Shown here one piece after another: positions 9,682 to 17,263 of a stretch of 46,487 nt of DNA. This stretch comes from Lysinibacillus sp. FJAT-14745 (GTDB lineage: Bacteria; Bacillota; Bacilli; Bacillales_A; Planococcaceae): positions 1 through 46,487 of the forward strand of contig NZ_LITM01000005.1 of the NCBI RefSeq assembly GCF_001275675.1. The letters are read 5' to 3'. Both the position numbers and the translations under genes were made by a program. How positions within the stretch are numbered: the first letter of the stretch is position 1; the number at the start of each line of letters is the position of its first letter. The notes below the pieces were generated by a model. It had not been told where the DNA came from, ran no database searches, and was given only the letters and a program-made list of their open reading frames with translations.

Positions 9682-9848
9682 CAGGATGCAATTAATTTAG
9701 GTAAGCTATTCACACCTATTATAGCAAAATGAAACACAAACACTTAGCTAATAATTATGAATGATTTATGAACGATTTCACTAATAAGAAAGTGAATACA
9801 TTACTATTGCACATAGAAGTATTTCACTTTCTCTTAGTAATTGCTCAT

Positions 9849-10580
9849 TTATCCGATTTTTCCTGTCTCCGCTAACACTCGCAATTGCTTCACTTCATGC
9901 TTCGTTAGTTCACGATACTCCCCAGGAGCTAGCCCGAATAAATCTAAAAAGGCAAAGCGTTCACGTTTTAGTTTAACAACTGGAGTACCGATCGCCTCAA
10001 ACATACGACGCACTTGACGATTTCGCCCTTCGTGGATCGTAATTTCACAGATTGCCTTACCTGCTTTTTCATCAAATGAAGTCATACTAACCATTGCAGG
10101 AGCTGTTTTACCATCTTCTAACTTAATTCCTCGTTGAAGCTTTTTTAAACCTTCAATCGTTGGAACACCTTTAACACGAGCAATATATGTTTTGTCGATT
10201 TTAAACTTCGGATGCGTCAGCATATATGAAAATTCACCATCATTCGTCAATAGCAATAAGCCAGATGTATCATAGTCGAGACGGCCAACTGGGAAAATTC
10301 GTTGCGGGATATGCTTAAACAAATCTGTGACAGTTTTGCGTCCTTTGTCGTCTGTTACAGCTGAAATCGTTGCACGTGGTTTATATAGTAAATAATAAAC
10401 CTTATCCTCTTTCTCAAGCTTCACGCCTTCTACTTCTATCGTATCTGAGTTGGAAACCTTTGTACCTAACTCACGTACTACGACTCCGTTCACTTTAACT
10501 TTACCTTCTAAAATCAATTGTTCTGCCTTACGTCTAGACGCCACACCAGCATATGCAATGACCTTTTGTAATCTTTCCAT
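9849..10580 (-). CDS. rluB: 23S rRNA pseudouridine synthase RluB
   Basis: Converts a uridine of 23S rRNA (2605 in E. coli numbering) to pseudouridine. An S4-type RNA-binding domain occupies about residues 1-60 (LQKVIAYAGVASRRKAEQ). The RsuA/RluB catalytic domain follows with FPVGRLDYDTSGLLLLTNDG, whose Asp is the expected nucleophile, and the C-terminal RNA-contact motif EGRNRQVRRMFEAIG. I start at the ATG at 10580 (MERLQKV) because AGAGGTGAAAGA precedes it; this gives 243 residues. It is upstream of resA as in B. subtilis, but spmA and spmB, which normally lie next to it, are not here. Confidence 0.93.
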   Translation of the reverse strand: MERLQKVIAYAGVASRRKAEQLILEGKVKVNGVVVRELGTKVSNSDTIEVEGVKLEKEDKVYYLLYKPRATISAVTDDKGRKTVTDLFKHIPQRIFPVGRLDYDTSGLLLLTNDGEFSYMLTHPKFKIDKTYIARVKGVPTIEGLKKLQRGIKLEDGKTAPAMVSMTSFDEKAGKAICEITIHEGRNRQVRRMFEAIGTPVVKLKRERFAFLDLFGLAPGEYRELTKHEVKQLRVLAETGKIG

Positions 10581-10877
10581 TCTTTCACCTCTAATTTTCA
10601 TTCACCTTGGTTTGACACCAAGCATTAAACCTCATTCGCACATTATGAATAAGGTTATTTTTCCCGCTAATCTGTGAAAATTATGTCATACTTTTATACA
10701 TTATTAAAGAAAAACTAATTATGGATAAATAATTAAATGATTTGAAATAGTTTTTATCAACTAGTTTTTGGATAATTTGCACTTAAATACTAAGGATCCT
10801 CACCATAATGTGGAATTGATTTCCGTTCCGACTGGACGCTTTCCAGTGTGCGTCGGGGCAACAAATGTTTTCTGTGC

Positions 10878-11000
10878 GAAAGCGAAGCGGCAGCGACAGG
10901 ATGTTTTTTGCGTGAAAGCGAAGCGGCAGCAGTAGGATGTTTTTTGCGTGAAAGCGAAGCGGCAGCAGCAGGTTGTTTTTTGCGCGAAAGCGAAGCGGCT
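10878..11000. repeat. 36-bp tandem repeat, 3.4 units
   Basis: Units start at 10878, 10914, 10950 and (partial) 10986, each beginning GAAAGCGAAGCGGC and ending TGTTTTTTGCG. Units differ by only a few bases. A degenerate version of the same unit occurs in copy B at about 20598-20705. Confidence 0.85.
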
Positions 11001-11154
11001 CACGAAGGTGTTATCACAAGACGTGACTCTTTTAGCCTTCGTTCCTCTCCCCGCTTTGCGGCAGTGTCTCATCTGTGACGTTAATCCCCAAGGAGTCAAC
11101 CAACCGGAACGAAGATCAATTTATATACGTGGAATACGTTTTAACAAAATGGCT

Positions 11155-11325
11155 TCCAACTTTTGAATTTTATCGGAACACTTTTACGTTTTATCACCTA
11201 ACTTTTGAGTTTTATCCACCAACTTCTGAATTTTATCTACCAACTTTTGAGTTTTATCTACCAACTTTTGAATTTTATCGACCAACTTCTGAATTTTATC
11301 GACATCCACCTTTCAAGCTTTATCT
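11155..11325. repeat. 21-bp tandem array (locus 1 of 4)
   Basis: Seven head-to-tail 21-base units from 11155 to 11301, typified by ACCAACTTTTGAGTTTTATCT, plus one degenerate unit. Reverse-complemented, several units read CGATAAAATTCAAAAGTTGG, related to the TTCCGATAAA arrays at 34135 and 42242. The array lies about 90 bases beyond the terminator at 11414-11444. Confidence 0.85.
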
Positions 11326-11413
11326 ACGTAACAAATGTCATCCCCATCTTTTGGTGATGATCCAATTTTAATCAAATCCTCTTATTATTTTTAATCAAAT
11401 AGCGAGCGTAAAC

Positions 11414-11444
11414 AAAAAAAGCCACCATTTTCGGCAGCCTTTCA
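11414..11444 (-). terminator. Terminator after the 11495-12034 gene
   Basis: The minus strand reads GGCTGCC, loop GAAAAT, GGTGGC and seven T; the stem includes two G-U pairs. Confidence 0.7.
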
Positions 11445-11494
11445 TTACTAATCATTTTCACTATATTTATTTTCGATTTTAAGTCCATAATTAC

Positions 11495-12034
11495 TTAATT
11501 CTTTATTAATAAATTGCTTCGCGCTTGAAACTTTTCTGTTAAAGGTTGTTCAATTGTTGAACCATCTTTTAATGTAAAAATCAATTTTTTTGGTAAACTC
11601 ACACCATTTTCTTCCACAATAGTCTGTTCAACCTTCACAATATCTTCCCAGCTTGTATGATCTTCTTGCAAACTAAAAAAAGGATTCATAAGAATTTCTT
11701 TTGTATCAATATATTGATAGTTATTAATACATAAAAATATCAATGCACCAGCAATTACAAACGATATCCCCACTATTCCTCGTTGAATATTCTTCCTTTT
11801 TCTTGTTTTAGGAGTCACTAAAAAATTGACTAATAACGTGACTGCTAACATGATTAATACGACCATCAATATAATATAGGCGGTTAAAAAAGGATCAAAA
11901 AAGTAGTATTCCTTAGGTCGATAGAACAATTCTTGAATAGGATATAAAAAGATAACGGGAGCGATAAAGCTTGATAACAATAAAATTATTATTACCCCTA
12001 TTTGACCACAAACGTTATCCAAAATGTGGTTCAT
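11495..12034 (-). CDS. Membrane protein of unknown function, probably frameshifted at its C-terminus
   Basis: I do not recognise the family. The 179-residue product has three membrane segments (about 12-30, 48-71 and 85-104) and a C-terminal soluble domain containing KKLIFTLKDGSTIEQPLTEK. After that point the frame reads through a basic stretch and stops. If one A is added to the AAAA run near 11535 (GAAAAGTTTC), the frame continues to a TAG at 11448-11450 and gives a protein-like tail (VSSAKQFINKEL...LKIENKYSEND) and 195 residues. So either the gene is recently broken or a base was lost in sequencing. It occupies the position of spmA/spmB in related genomes but resembles neither. Confidence 0.55.
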   Translation of the reverse strand: MNHILDNVCGQIGVIIILLLSSFIAPVIFLYPIQELFYRPKEYYFFDPFLTAYIILMVVLIMLAVTLLVNFLVTPKTRKRKNIQRGIVGISFVIAGALIFLCINNYQYIDTKEILMNPFFSLQEDHTSWEDIVKVEQTIVEENGVSLPKKLIFTLKDGSTIEQPLTEKFQARSNLLIKN

Positions 12035-12038
12035 AAAT

Positions 12039-12077
12039 AAAAAAAATCAGCGAATCGCTTTTAAGGATCCGCTGATT
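12039..12077 (-). terminator. Terminator overlapping the dacB stop codon
   Basis: AATCAGCGGATC and GATTCGCTGATT pair across a loop that contains the dacB TAA (12061-12063), followed on the minus strand by eight T. The last codons of the gene therefore form one arm of the terminator. Confidence 0.85.
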
Positions 12078-13131
12078 CAACTTTTACTGGTACTGCATAG
12101 ATACGCTCTTCACCGATAAAGAGGGACAGTACACCTTCCTTACGTTTTCGTGAAACATGCAAAACTTGCCTTACACTTTCTTTTTCTTCTTTATTTAACT
12201 GCAAACGAATTGGTTCCTCTAAACGAATGGAAAGGTTTTTATTGACTTTATATTTACCTTTTTCCACCACTGTCTCAAGGCTGTAATCTTCCCAAACCTT
12301 GTTCGCTAAACCCCGATGTACATTCCAGTCATCGGATTCATTCAAAGTGACGACGATACATGTTTGCCCGTTCTTTTGGAAGGCGGTTGCAAGGGTCCGG
12401 CCAGCCACCTTTGTAAAGCCTGTTTTTCCGGCGAACGCTGAACCTTTTGCTGATTTTAATGCATTAACAGGTAGTTGTGTCTCATCACCTATTTCGATAG
12501 CAACCCCTGCCCCTTCTCGTAATAACCGGTGCTTATTTTCCCATAACATCCCGTTTTCAGTATTGGCACGAAATAGAACTGTGGAGGCAATCTTCTTGAA
12601 AGTTTTATTTTGAAGAGCAATTCTCAACATTTCAGCAGTATCTCTTGCTGACGATAAATGCTCATCATGGTGCAAGCCAGACGGGTTCATAAATACTGTA
12701 TTTGTGAGACCCGCAACAACAGCCCGCTCATTCATTAACTTGACAAACCCTTCAACTGATCCACCGGCATGCTCTGCTAAAGCTGTTGCTGCATCATTTC
12801 CTGATCGTAACATCAATCCATATAACAGTGTTTCTACCGTAACTTTTTCCCCTGCCTGCAAGTAAATTGACGAGCCCTCAGCCGTTGCAGCCCTCGGTGA
12901 AATAACCACTTCATCTTGAAGATTGCTATTTTCAATAGCAACGAGTGCTGTCCAAATTTTTGTTAAGCTAGCAATTGGTAATCGTGCATCACTATTTGAT
13001 TCGAATAAAACACGGCCTGTATCACCATCTAAGACAGCATATCCGCTACCACCCCGTGCTACACTGGTTTGAGGAAGCATTAACATTACCACAACGATCA
13101 TGAACAATAGTAAACGTACTAACCGAAGCAA
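12061..13131 (-). CDS. dacB: D-alanyl-D-alanine carboxypeptidase (DacB-like penicillin-binding protein)
   Basis: Serine peptidase (family S11) that trims the terminal D-Ala of peptidoglycan stem peptides outside the membrane. An N-terminal signal segment (about 5-25) is followed by the three active-site motifs in order: ASLTK (Ser 55, Lys 58), SGN (about 113) and KTG (about 236). A C-terminal beta domain follows. In B. subtilis the gene beside scpB is dacB, a sporulation cortex enzyme, and synteny favours that assignment. The neighbours spmA-spmB are missing, and the B. subtilis dacF slot before spoIIAA is also empty, so DacF-like or vegetative function cannot be excluded. Confidence 0.8.
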   Translation of the reverse strand: MLRLVRLLLFMIVVVMLMLPQTSVARGGSGYAVLDGDTGRVLFESNSDARLPIASLTKIWTALVAIENSNLQDEVVISPRAATAEGSSIYLQAGEKVTVETLLYGLMLRSGNDAATALAEHAGGSVEGFVKLMNERAVVAGLTNTVFMNPSGLHHDEHLSSARDTAEMLRIALQNKTFKKIASTVLFRANTENGMLWENKHRLLREGAGVAIEIGDETQLPVNALKSAKGSAFAGKTGFTKVAGRTLATAFQKNGQTCIVVTLNESDDWNVHRGLANKVWEDYSLETVVEKGKYKVNKNLSIRLEEPIRLQLNKEEKESVRQVLHVSRKRKEGVLSLFIGEERIYAVPVKVESADP

Positions 13132-13222
13132 CGAGCCACTCCTTATTAAAAGTAATAGGAAAATATAGATTATATTTATGTTTCAAGCAAAGTATTATAC
13201 CTATCAATTACGCATTGCTTAT

Positions 13223-13819
13223 TTACTTTACTCCACTAAAGGTTTCTTGGAATTTCGTCATAAATAAATCTGTTTCTTGCTCTGTTTCAACTAGCTCATC
13301 TTCAGGTAAAGGCGGCATTTCTTCTATACTATTTAAACCAAAGTAGTTTAAAAATTCTTTTGTTGTACCATATAAGATTGCACGTCCTGTCCCTTCTGAG
13401 CGACCAACTTCCTTAATTAACCCTCTCGAAGCAAGCGTTTGTATAGGTCTTTCACATTTCACACCGCGTAAATCTTCAATTGCTACACGTGTAATTGGCT
13501 GTTTGTATGCCACAATAGCCAATACCTCAAGTGAGGCTTGCGATAATGATTGAACAGTCGGATTTTCTACTAATCTTTGAATGGTATCTGCTAGTTCAGA
13601 TTTTGTTATAAGCTGATAAACTCCCGCTATTTCTTTTATAGTAAGGCCTCTAGCTAAATCTTCTTCATATGTTGTTTTCAACACTTCCATTGTCTGTACG
13701 ATTAACTCTTCCGGTTCACCTAAAAGTTGTGACAATTGTTTAATAGTTAAGCCGTCGTCTCCAACGACAAATAATAAGGATTCTATTCTACTCTGTAGCA
13801 TCATTGTTTTCGTCATCAT
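13223..13819 (-). CDS. scpB: Segregation and condensation protein B
   Basis: Subunit of the SMC-ScpA-ScpB condensin that organises and segregates the chromosome. The 198-residue protein has two winged-helix domains with typical segments ESLLFVVGDDGLTIKQLSQLL and VLAIVAYKQPITRVAIEDLRGV. I keep the first ATG (13819), since AGGAGG lies six bases before it. This start sits inside scpA, a 32-base overlap that implies coupled translation. Downstream is the dacB-like gene, with a 91-base AT-rich gap. Confidence 0.95.
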   Translation of the reverse strand: MMTKTMMLQSRIESLLFVVGDDGLTIKQLSQLLGEPEELIVQTMEVLKTTYEEDLARGLTIKEIAGVYQLITKSELADTIQRLVENPTVQSLSQASLEVLAIVAYKQPITRVAIEDLRGVKCERPIQTLASRGLIKEVGRSEGTGRAILYGTTKEFLNYFGLNSIEEMPPLPEDELVETEQETDLFMTKFQETFSGVK

Positions 13820-14567
13820 CCCATTCCTCCTTCTGTAATGTAACTGTTAATTCTTCAAAGTTACCATCTTGCTCTACGATGACGATCTGACGTTTCATCA
13901 GTTCCAGAATGGATAAAAACGTCAGAATAAGCGTTGGCTTATCTTCATAAGGAAAAAGCTCGGAAAATGATGCACGTCCACCTGTAGATCGTAATGAATC
14001 GACAACTGAACGCATTTGATCTTTCACTGAGCGTTCCTGTCTCGCTACAGTTGTCTTTAGTGGTTTTTTTAATTTTTTTCGACGCATCAGTTTTTGAAAG
14101 GCCCCAAGCATGTCATAGATGTTGACGTTCAAATCAAATAACGCCATTTGCTCATCTGATGCTAACTCAGATAAATCTGCTGGTGGCCGTGAAAATACCT
14201 GTGCCCGATCTGTTTCAAGCTCTTGTAGACTACTTGCTGCTTCTTTATATTTCTTATACTCTATTAAACGTTGCACTAGTTCTTCACGAGGGTCTGGACC
14301 GTCGACTTCTAATTCGGCATCTTCAAGCTCACCTTCATGAATTGGTAGGAGCATACGACTTTTAATGGCCAATAATGTTGCAGCCATCACTAAATATTCA
14401 CTAGCCTCATTTAACTCCAGTACCTGCATAGCATGTATATGGTCGATATATTGTTGAGTAATTTCAGCCATTGGGATATCATAAATATCAATTTCCAATC
14501 TGTGAATTAAATGCAATAATAAATCAAGAGGCCCTGAAAAGGCTTCTAATTTTACTTCATAAGACAT
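13788..14567 (-). CDS. scpA: Segregation and condensation protein A (kleisin)
   Basis: Kleisin subunit that bridges the SMC heads and binds ScpB. The N-terminus is diagnostic (FSGPLDLLLHLIHRLEIDIYDIPMAEIT), followed by an acidic middle and a C-terminal winged helix (SFSELFPYEDKPTLILTFLSILELMKR). Length 259 agrees with the family (about 250). A GGGTGG site precedes the ATG. It is divergent from the DUF309 gene at 14623 and overlaps scpB. Confidence 0.95.
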   Translation of the reverse strand: MSYEVKLEAFSGPLDLLLHLIHRLEIDIYDIPMAEITQQYIDHIHAMQVLELNEASEYLVMAATLLAIKSRMLLPIHEGELEDAELEVDGPDPREELVQRLIEYKKYKEAASSLQELETDRAQVFSRPPADLSELASDEQMALFDLNVNIYDMLGAFQKLMRRKKLKKPLKTTVARQERSVKDQMRSVVDSLRSTGGRASFSELFPYEDKPTLILTFLSILELMKRQIVIVEQDGNFEELTVTLQKEEWDDDENNDATE

Positions 14568-14622
14568 TGTTTTACCACCCTGAGATTATATGTTCTTTTA
14601 GTATAGTAGAAAGGAGTCCAAA

Positions 14623-15129
14623 ATGCATCCACAGCATCATACTTTATTTATCGACTACTGTGCTTTTTTCAATGGTAATCAAGATTTTTTTGAATGCCAT
14701 GAAGTCCTTGAGGAATACTGGAAGGATATTGCTCCAGGTGATAAAAAGCACCCTCTCGTTGGATACGTACAGCTCGCAACAGGTTTATATCATTATCGAC
14801 GTGACAATTATATTGGCGCTGCGCGAATCCTAGAAAAAGCACTCAATAATTTTCAATATAATATAGGGCACATCTTTTTTGACGAAATCGACTACGAAAT
14901 ACTACTAACACAACTAACAGATGCACTTTCTGCTATCCAAATGGGCAAGTCCTTTCAAGCATTTCAACTTTCTCTTTCACCCAAATTGGAGGAATTAGTT
15001 TTTGCTCGCATACAGCTTTTACCATCAAGTAGCTCTAACTATCTTCTTCATAAACATATGCTTCGAGATCGCTCACATATTCTTGCAGAACGTCAAGAAA
15101 GCAAACAAAGAAAAAGCAGACGTCAATGA
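14623..15129 (+). CDS. DUF309 family protein (YpuF-like)
   Basis: Small alpha-helical protein of unknown function. The DUF309 signature is clear near the N-terminus: FFNGNQDFFECHEVLEEYWK followed by GYVQLATGLYHYRRDNYIGA. B. subtilis YpuF occupies the same place between ribT and scpA. Length is 168, with a basic glutamine/lysine/arginine-rich tail. The start has AGAAAGGAGT upstream. Orientation is opposite to scpA, and its last seven bases overlap the converging ribT gene inside a shared hairpin. Confidence 0.85.
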   Translation: MHPQHHTLFIDYCAFFNGNQDFFECHEVLEEYWKDIAPGDKKHPLVGYVQLATGLYHYRRDNYIGAARILEKALNNFQYNIGHIFFDEIDYEILLTQLTDALSAIQMGKSFQAFQLSLSPKLEELVFARIQLLPSSSSNYLLHKHMLRDRSHILAERQESKQRKSRRQ

Positions 15130-15137
15130 TCGTCTGC
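15111..15137. terminator. Bidirectional terminator shared by the DUF309 gene and ribT
   Basis: GCAGACG (15116-15122) pairs with CGTCTGC (15131-15137). On the minus strand it is followed by TTTTT, on the plus strand by TTCTTC. Both stop codons (TGA at 15127-15129; TCA complement at 15123-15125) lie in the loop or arm. Confidence 0.85.
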
Positions 15138-15497
15138 TTCTTCATCGATACAATTTATACATTTTTTAACAATATTACGTGTTTCCTCTGTTGCACGCAC
15201 ACTTTCGTACTGGCCAAGGTCAGCTAATTCCTGCAGCATTTCCTTCGCAACACCCTCACCTCTATAGGAAGGGACAACGGATACATGTTGAATCGTAGCT
15301 ATACTATTACTGTCTGTTACAAGTCCAACAATGCCAACATATTCATCATTCTTTTTCCATAAATATAAAACCCAATTATCATTATTTTCATAGGAGTGGA
15401 TTGTCTCTGTGAGCTTTTTTATGTCTTTTTCGTTAGGCATAAACGAGAGTAGCCCCATTGCTATTTTCTCGAAAGCTTTCTTATATCGAATTAACAT
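15123..15497 (-). CDS. ribT: GNAT acetyltransferase RibT-like
   Basis: N-acetyltransferase of unknown substrate. The acetyl-CoA binding segment is visible (VSVVPSYRGEGVAKEMLQEL, the RxGxG/A loop) after the beta strands carrying VGIVGLV. At 124 residues it equals B. subtilis RibT, which lies beside ypuF and the riboflavin operon; here no rib biosynthesis genes are adjacent, so any link to riboflavin is by analogy only. It follows lysA and a 36-residue ORF on the same strand. Confidence 0.75.
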   Translation of the reverse strand: MLIRYKKAFEKIAMGLLSFMPNEKDIKKLTETIHSYENNDNWVLYLWKKNDEYVGIVGLVTDSNSIATIQHVSVVPSYRGEGVAKEMLQELADLGQYESVRATEETRNIVKKCINCIDEEADDH

Positions 15498-15583
15498 ATT
15501 TGTCTATTCCCTCTTTTTCTAGCTGTACATAATCTTTGACTATCCTACACGATTTGTACTTTTACCGCAAGTCAATTTCTGTC

Positions 15584-15694
15584 TTACGAACCAGGTCCGA
15601 GAATACCTTTAGACGCCAATACCCAATAGAAAATGCCCCACAACAAAACAAAAGTTGAAATGGACGCTAGTAATACCCATTTGTTTTTTCTCAT
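15584..15694 (-). CDS. 36-residue single-pass membrane peptide downstream of lysA
   Basis: The frame opens with ATG at 15692-15694, two bases after the lysA stop, behind AAAAAAGGGTGAG, which spans that stop. It encodes a basic start (MRKNKW), a hydrophobic helix of about 21 residues (VLLASISTFVLLWGIFYWVL) and a short tail ending ILGPGS. Ribosome-binding site, coupling to lysA and clean membrane topology make translation plausible. I do not recognise a family. It may be regulatory or structural; nothing in the sequence says which. Confidence 0.6.
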   Translation of the reverse strand: MRKNKWVLLASISTFVLLWGIFYWVLASKGILGPGS

Positions 15695-15696
15695 AT

Positions 15697-17016
15697 TTAC
15701 TCACCCTTTTTTAACGTTAGCGGGAGATCGTTTTGTACAATATCTTCATAACTTTCGCGTCGAATTGCTAATTGATGCTTGCCATTTTCAACGAATACAA
15801 CTGCTGGTCGTGGTACACGATTATAGTTACTCGCCATAGAATATCCATACGCACCAGTACAGAAGATTGCTAATACATCACCAGAAGCTGCTTCCTGAAG
15901 CTTAGCATCAATAATTAATTTATCGCCCGATTCACAAAGTTTACCAGCCACTGTATATGTTTCACTTTTTGATTCATTTGCTTTATTTGCAATGACCGCC
16001 TCGTACTTCGCATCATATAATGCCGGACGGATATTATCACTCATGCCACCATCAACAGCAATATATTTACGAACATTAGGCACTGTTTTTTGTGAACCAA
16101 TAGTATAAAGTGATGTTCCTGCATCGCCTACAAGTGACCGCCCTGGTTCAATCCAAATTTCCGGCATAGTTAGACCAAGTAGAGTCGCTTTGTTCTTGAC
16201 AACTGTGATCATATCCTCTACATATACTTGTGGCTCAAGCGGTGCATCTTCCTCAGTATAACGAATTCCGAAGCCCCCTCCTAAGTTTAACACAGTACAC
16301 GTAAAATCGTGAGTCTTGTTCCAATCAGAAATTTTATCAATTAGTTTTTCTCCCGCTAAACCAAAGCCCGCTGTGTCAAAAATTTGAGAGCCAATATGGC
16401 AGTGTAATCCTAGAAGTTCTAGGTATTCATGGTTAAAAGTTTTGTGGAAAGCTTCATCTGCTTGACCATTATTTAAGTCGAAGCCAAATTTAGAATCCGC
16501 TTGACCTGTCGTAATGAAATCATGCGTATGTGCCTCGACACCTGGTGTGACACGTAGTAAAATACGCATTTTTTGTTGACGGCGCTCTGAGATTTCTTGT
16601 AATAGTTGAATTTCATAGAAGTTATCCACGACAATACAACCAATTTTTGAGTCAAAGGCTAATTCTAATTCAGCAATGCTTTTATTATTACCATGGAAAT
16701 GAATACGCTCAGCAGGGAATCCAGCTTTTAAAGCTGTAAATAATTCTCCACCAGAGACAACGTCTAACGATAGATTTTCTTCTGCCGCTAATTGGTACAC
16801 AGCTACACATGCAAATGCTTTAGAAGCATAAGCTACTTCTGCTTTTACCCCTAGTTTTTTAAACGTATCAATAAAGCCGCGTGCACGCTTACGAATAAGC
16901 GCCGTATCATACACAAACAAAGGTGTACCATACTCTTTTGCAAGCTCTAATGTATCTACCTGTCCAATCGTTAAATGACCATCTTCAGAAATCGCTTGTG
17001 TTCCATATAAATGCAT
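15697..17016 (-). CDS. lysA: Diaminopimelate decarboxylase
   Basis: Pyridoxal-phosphate enzyme that decarboxylates meso-diaminopimelate to L-lysine, the last step of lysine synthesis. The alanine-racemase-like barrel carries the PLP lysine in VAYASKAF (about Lys 66) and the phosphate-binding glycines in LNLGGGFGIRYT. The C-terminal domain has the substrate motif CESGD and YGYSMASNYN. I start at 17016 (MHLYGTQ), since GGGAGAG lies six bases upstream and the family begins at this point; length is then 439. In B. subtilis lysA also follows spoVAF. Confidence 0.95.
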   Translation of the reverse strand: MHLYGTQAISEDGHLTIGQVDTLELAKEYGTPLFVYDTALIRKRARGFIDTFKKLGVKAEVAYASKAFACVAVYQLAAEENLSLDVVSGGELFTALKAGFPAERIHFHGNNKSIAELELAFDSKIGCIVVDNFYEIQLLQEISERRQQKMRILLRVTPGVEAHTHDFITTGQADSKFGFDLNNGQADEAFHKTFNHEYLELLGLHCHIGSQIFDTAGFGLAGEKLIDKISDWNKTHDFTCTVLNLGGGFGIRYTEEDAPLEPQVYVEDMITVVKNKATLLGLTMPEIWIEPGRSLVGDAGTSLYTIGSQKTVPNVRKYIAVDGGMSDNIRPALYDAKYEAVIANKANESKSETYTVAGKLCESGDKLIIDAKLQEAASGDVLAIFCTGAYGYSMASNYNRVPRPAVVFVENGKHQLAIRRESYEDIVQNDLPLTLKKGE

Positions 17017-17223
17017 GTGCATCTCTCCCTTTTCACATCGTTCCATCTTGTGATAAAAATTGCACCTGAAATGGAAGTAGCAGTACTACTATCCTTTCAG
17101 AGTTATCATTCAACAATGGCTCGAACAAACACGAGGGCTTATATCATATATATGCCAACACCGTGTCGTGGTGTACCTTTTGATGAATAAAGACAATTTT
17201 CGCAAAAATCACAAAATACTATA

Positions 17224-17239
17224 TGTGAACTTTATCACA
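17224..17239. promoter_or_regulatory. Fnr/CRP-like palindrome upstream of lysA
   Basis: TGTGA-ACTTTA-TCACA fits the TGTGA-N6-TCACA site recognised by the Crp/Fnr family. It is 208 bases upstream of lysA and just past spoVAF. The remaining sequence to 17016 has a small CACC...GGTG hairpin (around 17157) and no lysine riboswitch. Confidence 0.3.
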
Positions 17240-17263
17240 TGAAAAAAACGAGTGCAATGGCTC

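Larger units (their letters stand above)
10795..11362. repeat. Composite interspersed repeat, copy A (ATCACCA family)
   Basis: The ends are inverted: GATCCTCACCA (10795-10805) and its mirror TGGTGATGATC (11352-11362), 10 of 11 bases. Inside are a 36-bp tandem repeat (10878-11000), a hairpin module (11002-11042, outer arms ACGAAGGT / GCCTTCGT), a second inverted pair (AATTGATTTCCGTTCCG near 10815; mirror near 11100-11122) and a 21-bp array (11155-11325). Relatives are at 20501 and 26090. Bases 10581-10794 before it are AT-rich and featureless. Short open frames here follow the repeat period and look non-coding. Confidence 0.7.

Noticed and set aside
10800..11099. Overlapping frames with CFLRESEAAA-type repeats
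   Set aside because: They mirror the 36-bp tandem repeat, exist on both strands and lack start signals.
11075..11371. Plus-strand frame with a PTFEFYL repeat
   Set aside because: It is the translation of the 21-bp array; no ribosome-binding site and low complexity.
17046..17223. Lysine riboswitch upstream of lysA
   Set aside because: None of the conserved L-box blocks is present in the leader; only a small hairpin and an Fnr-like palindrome.
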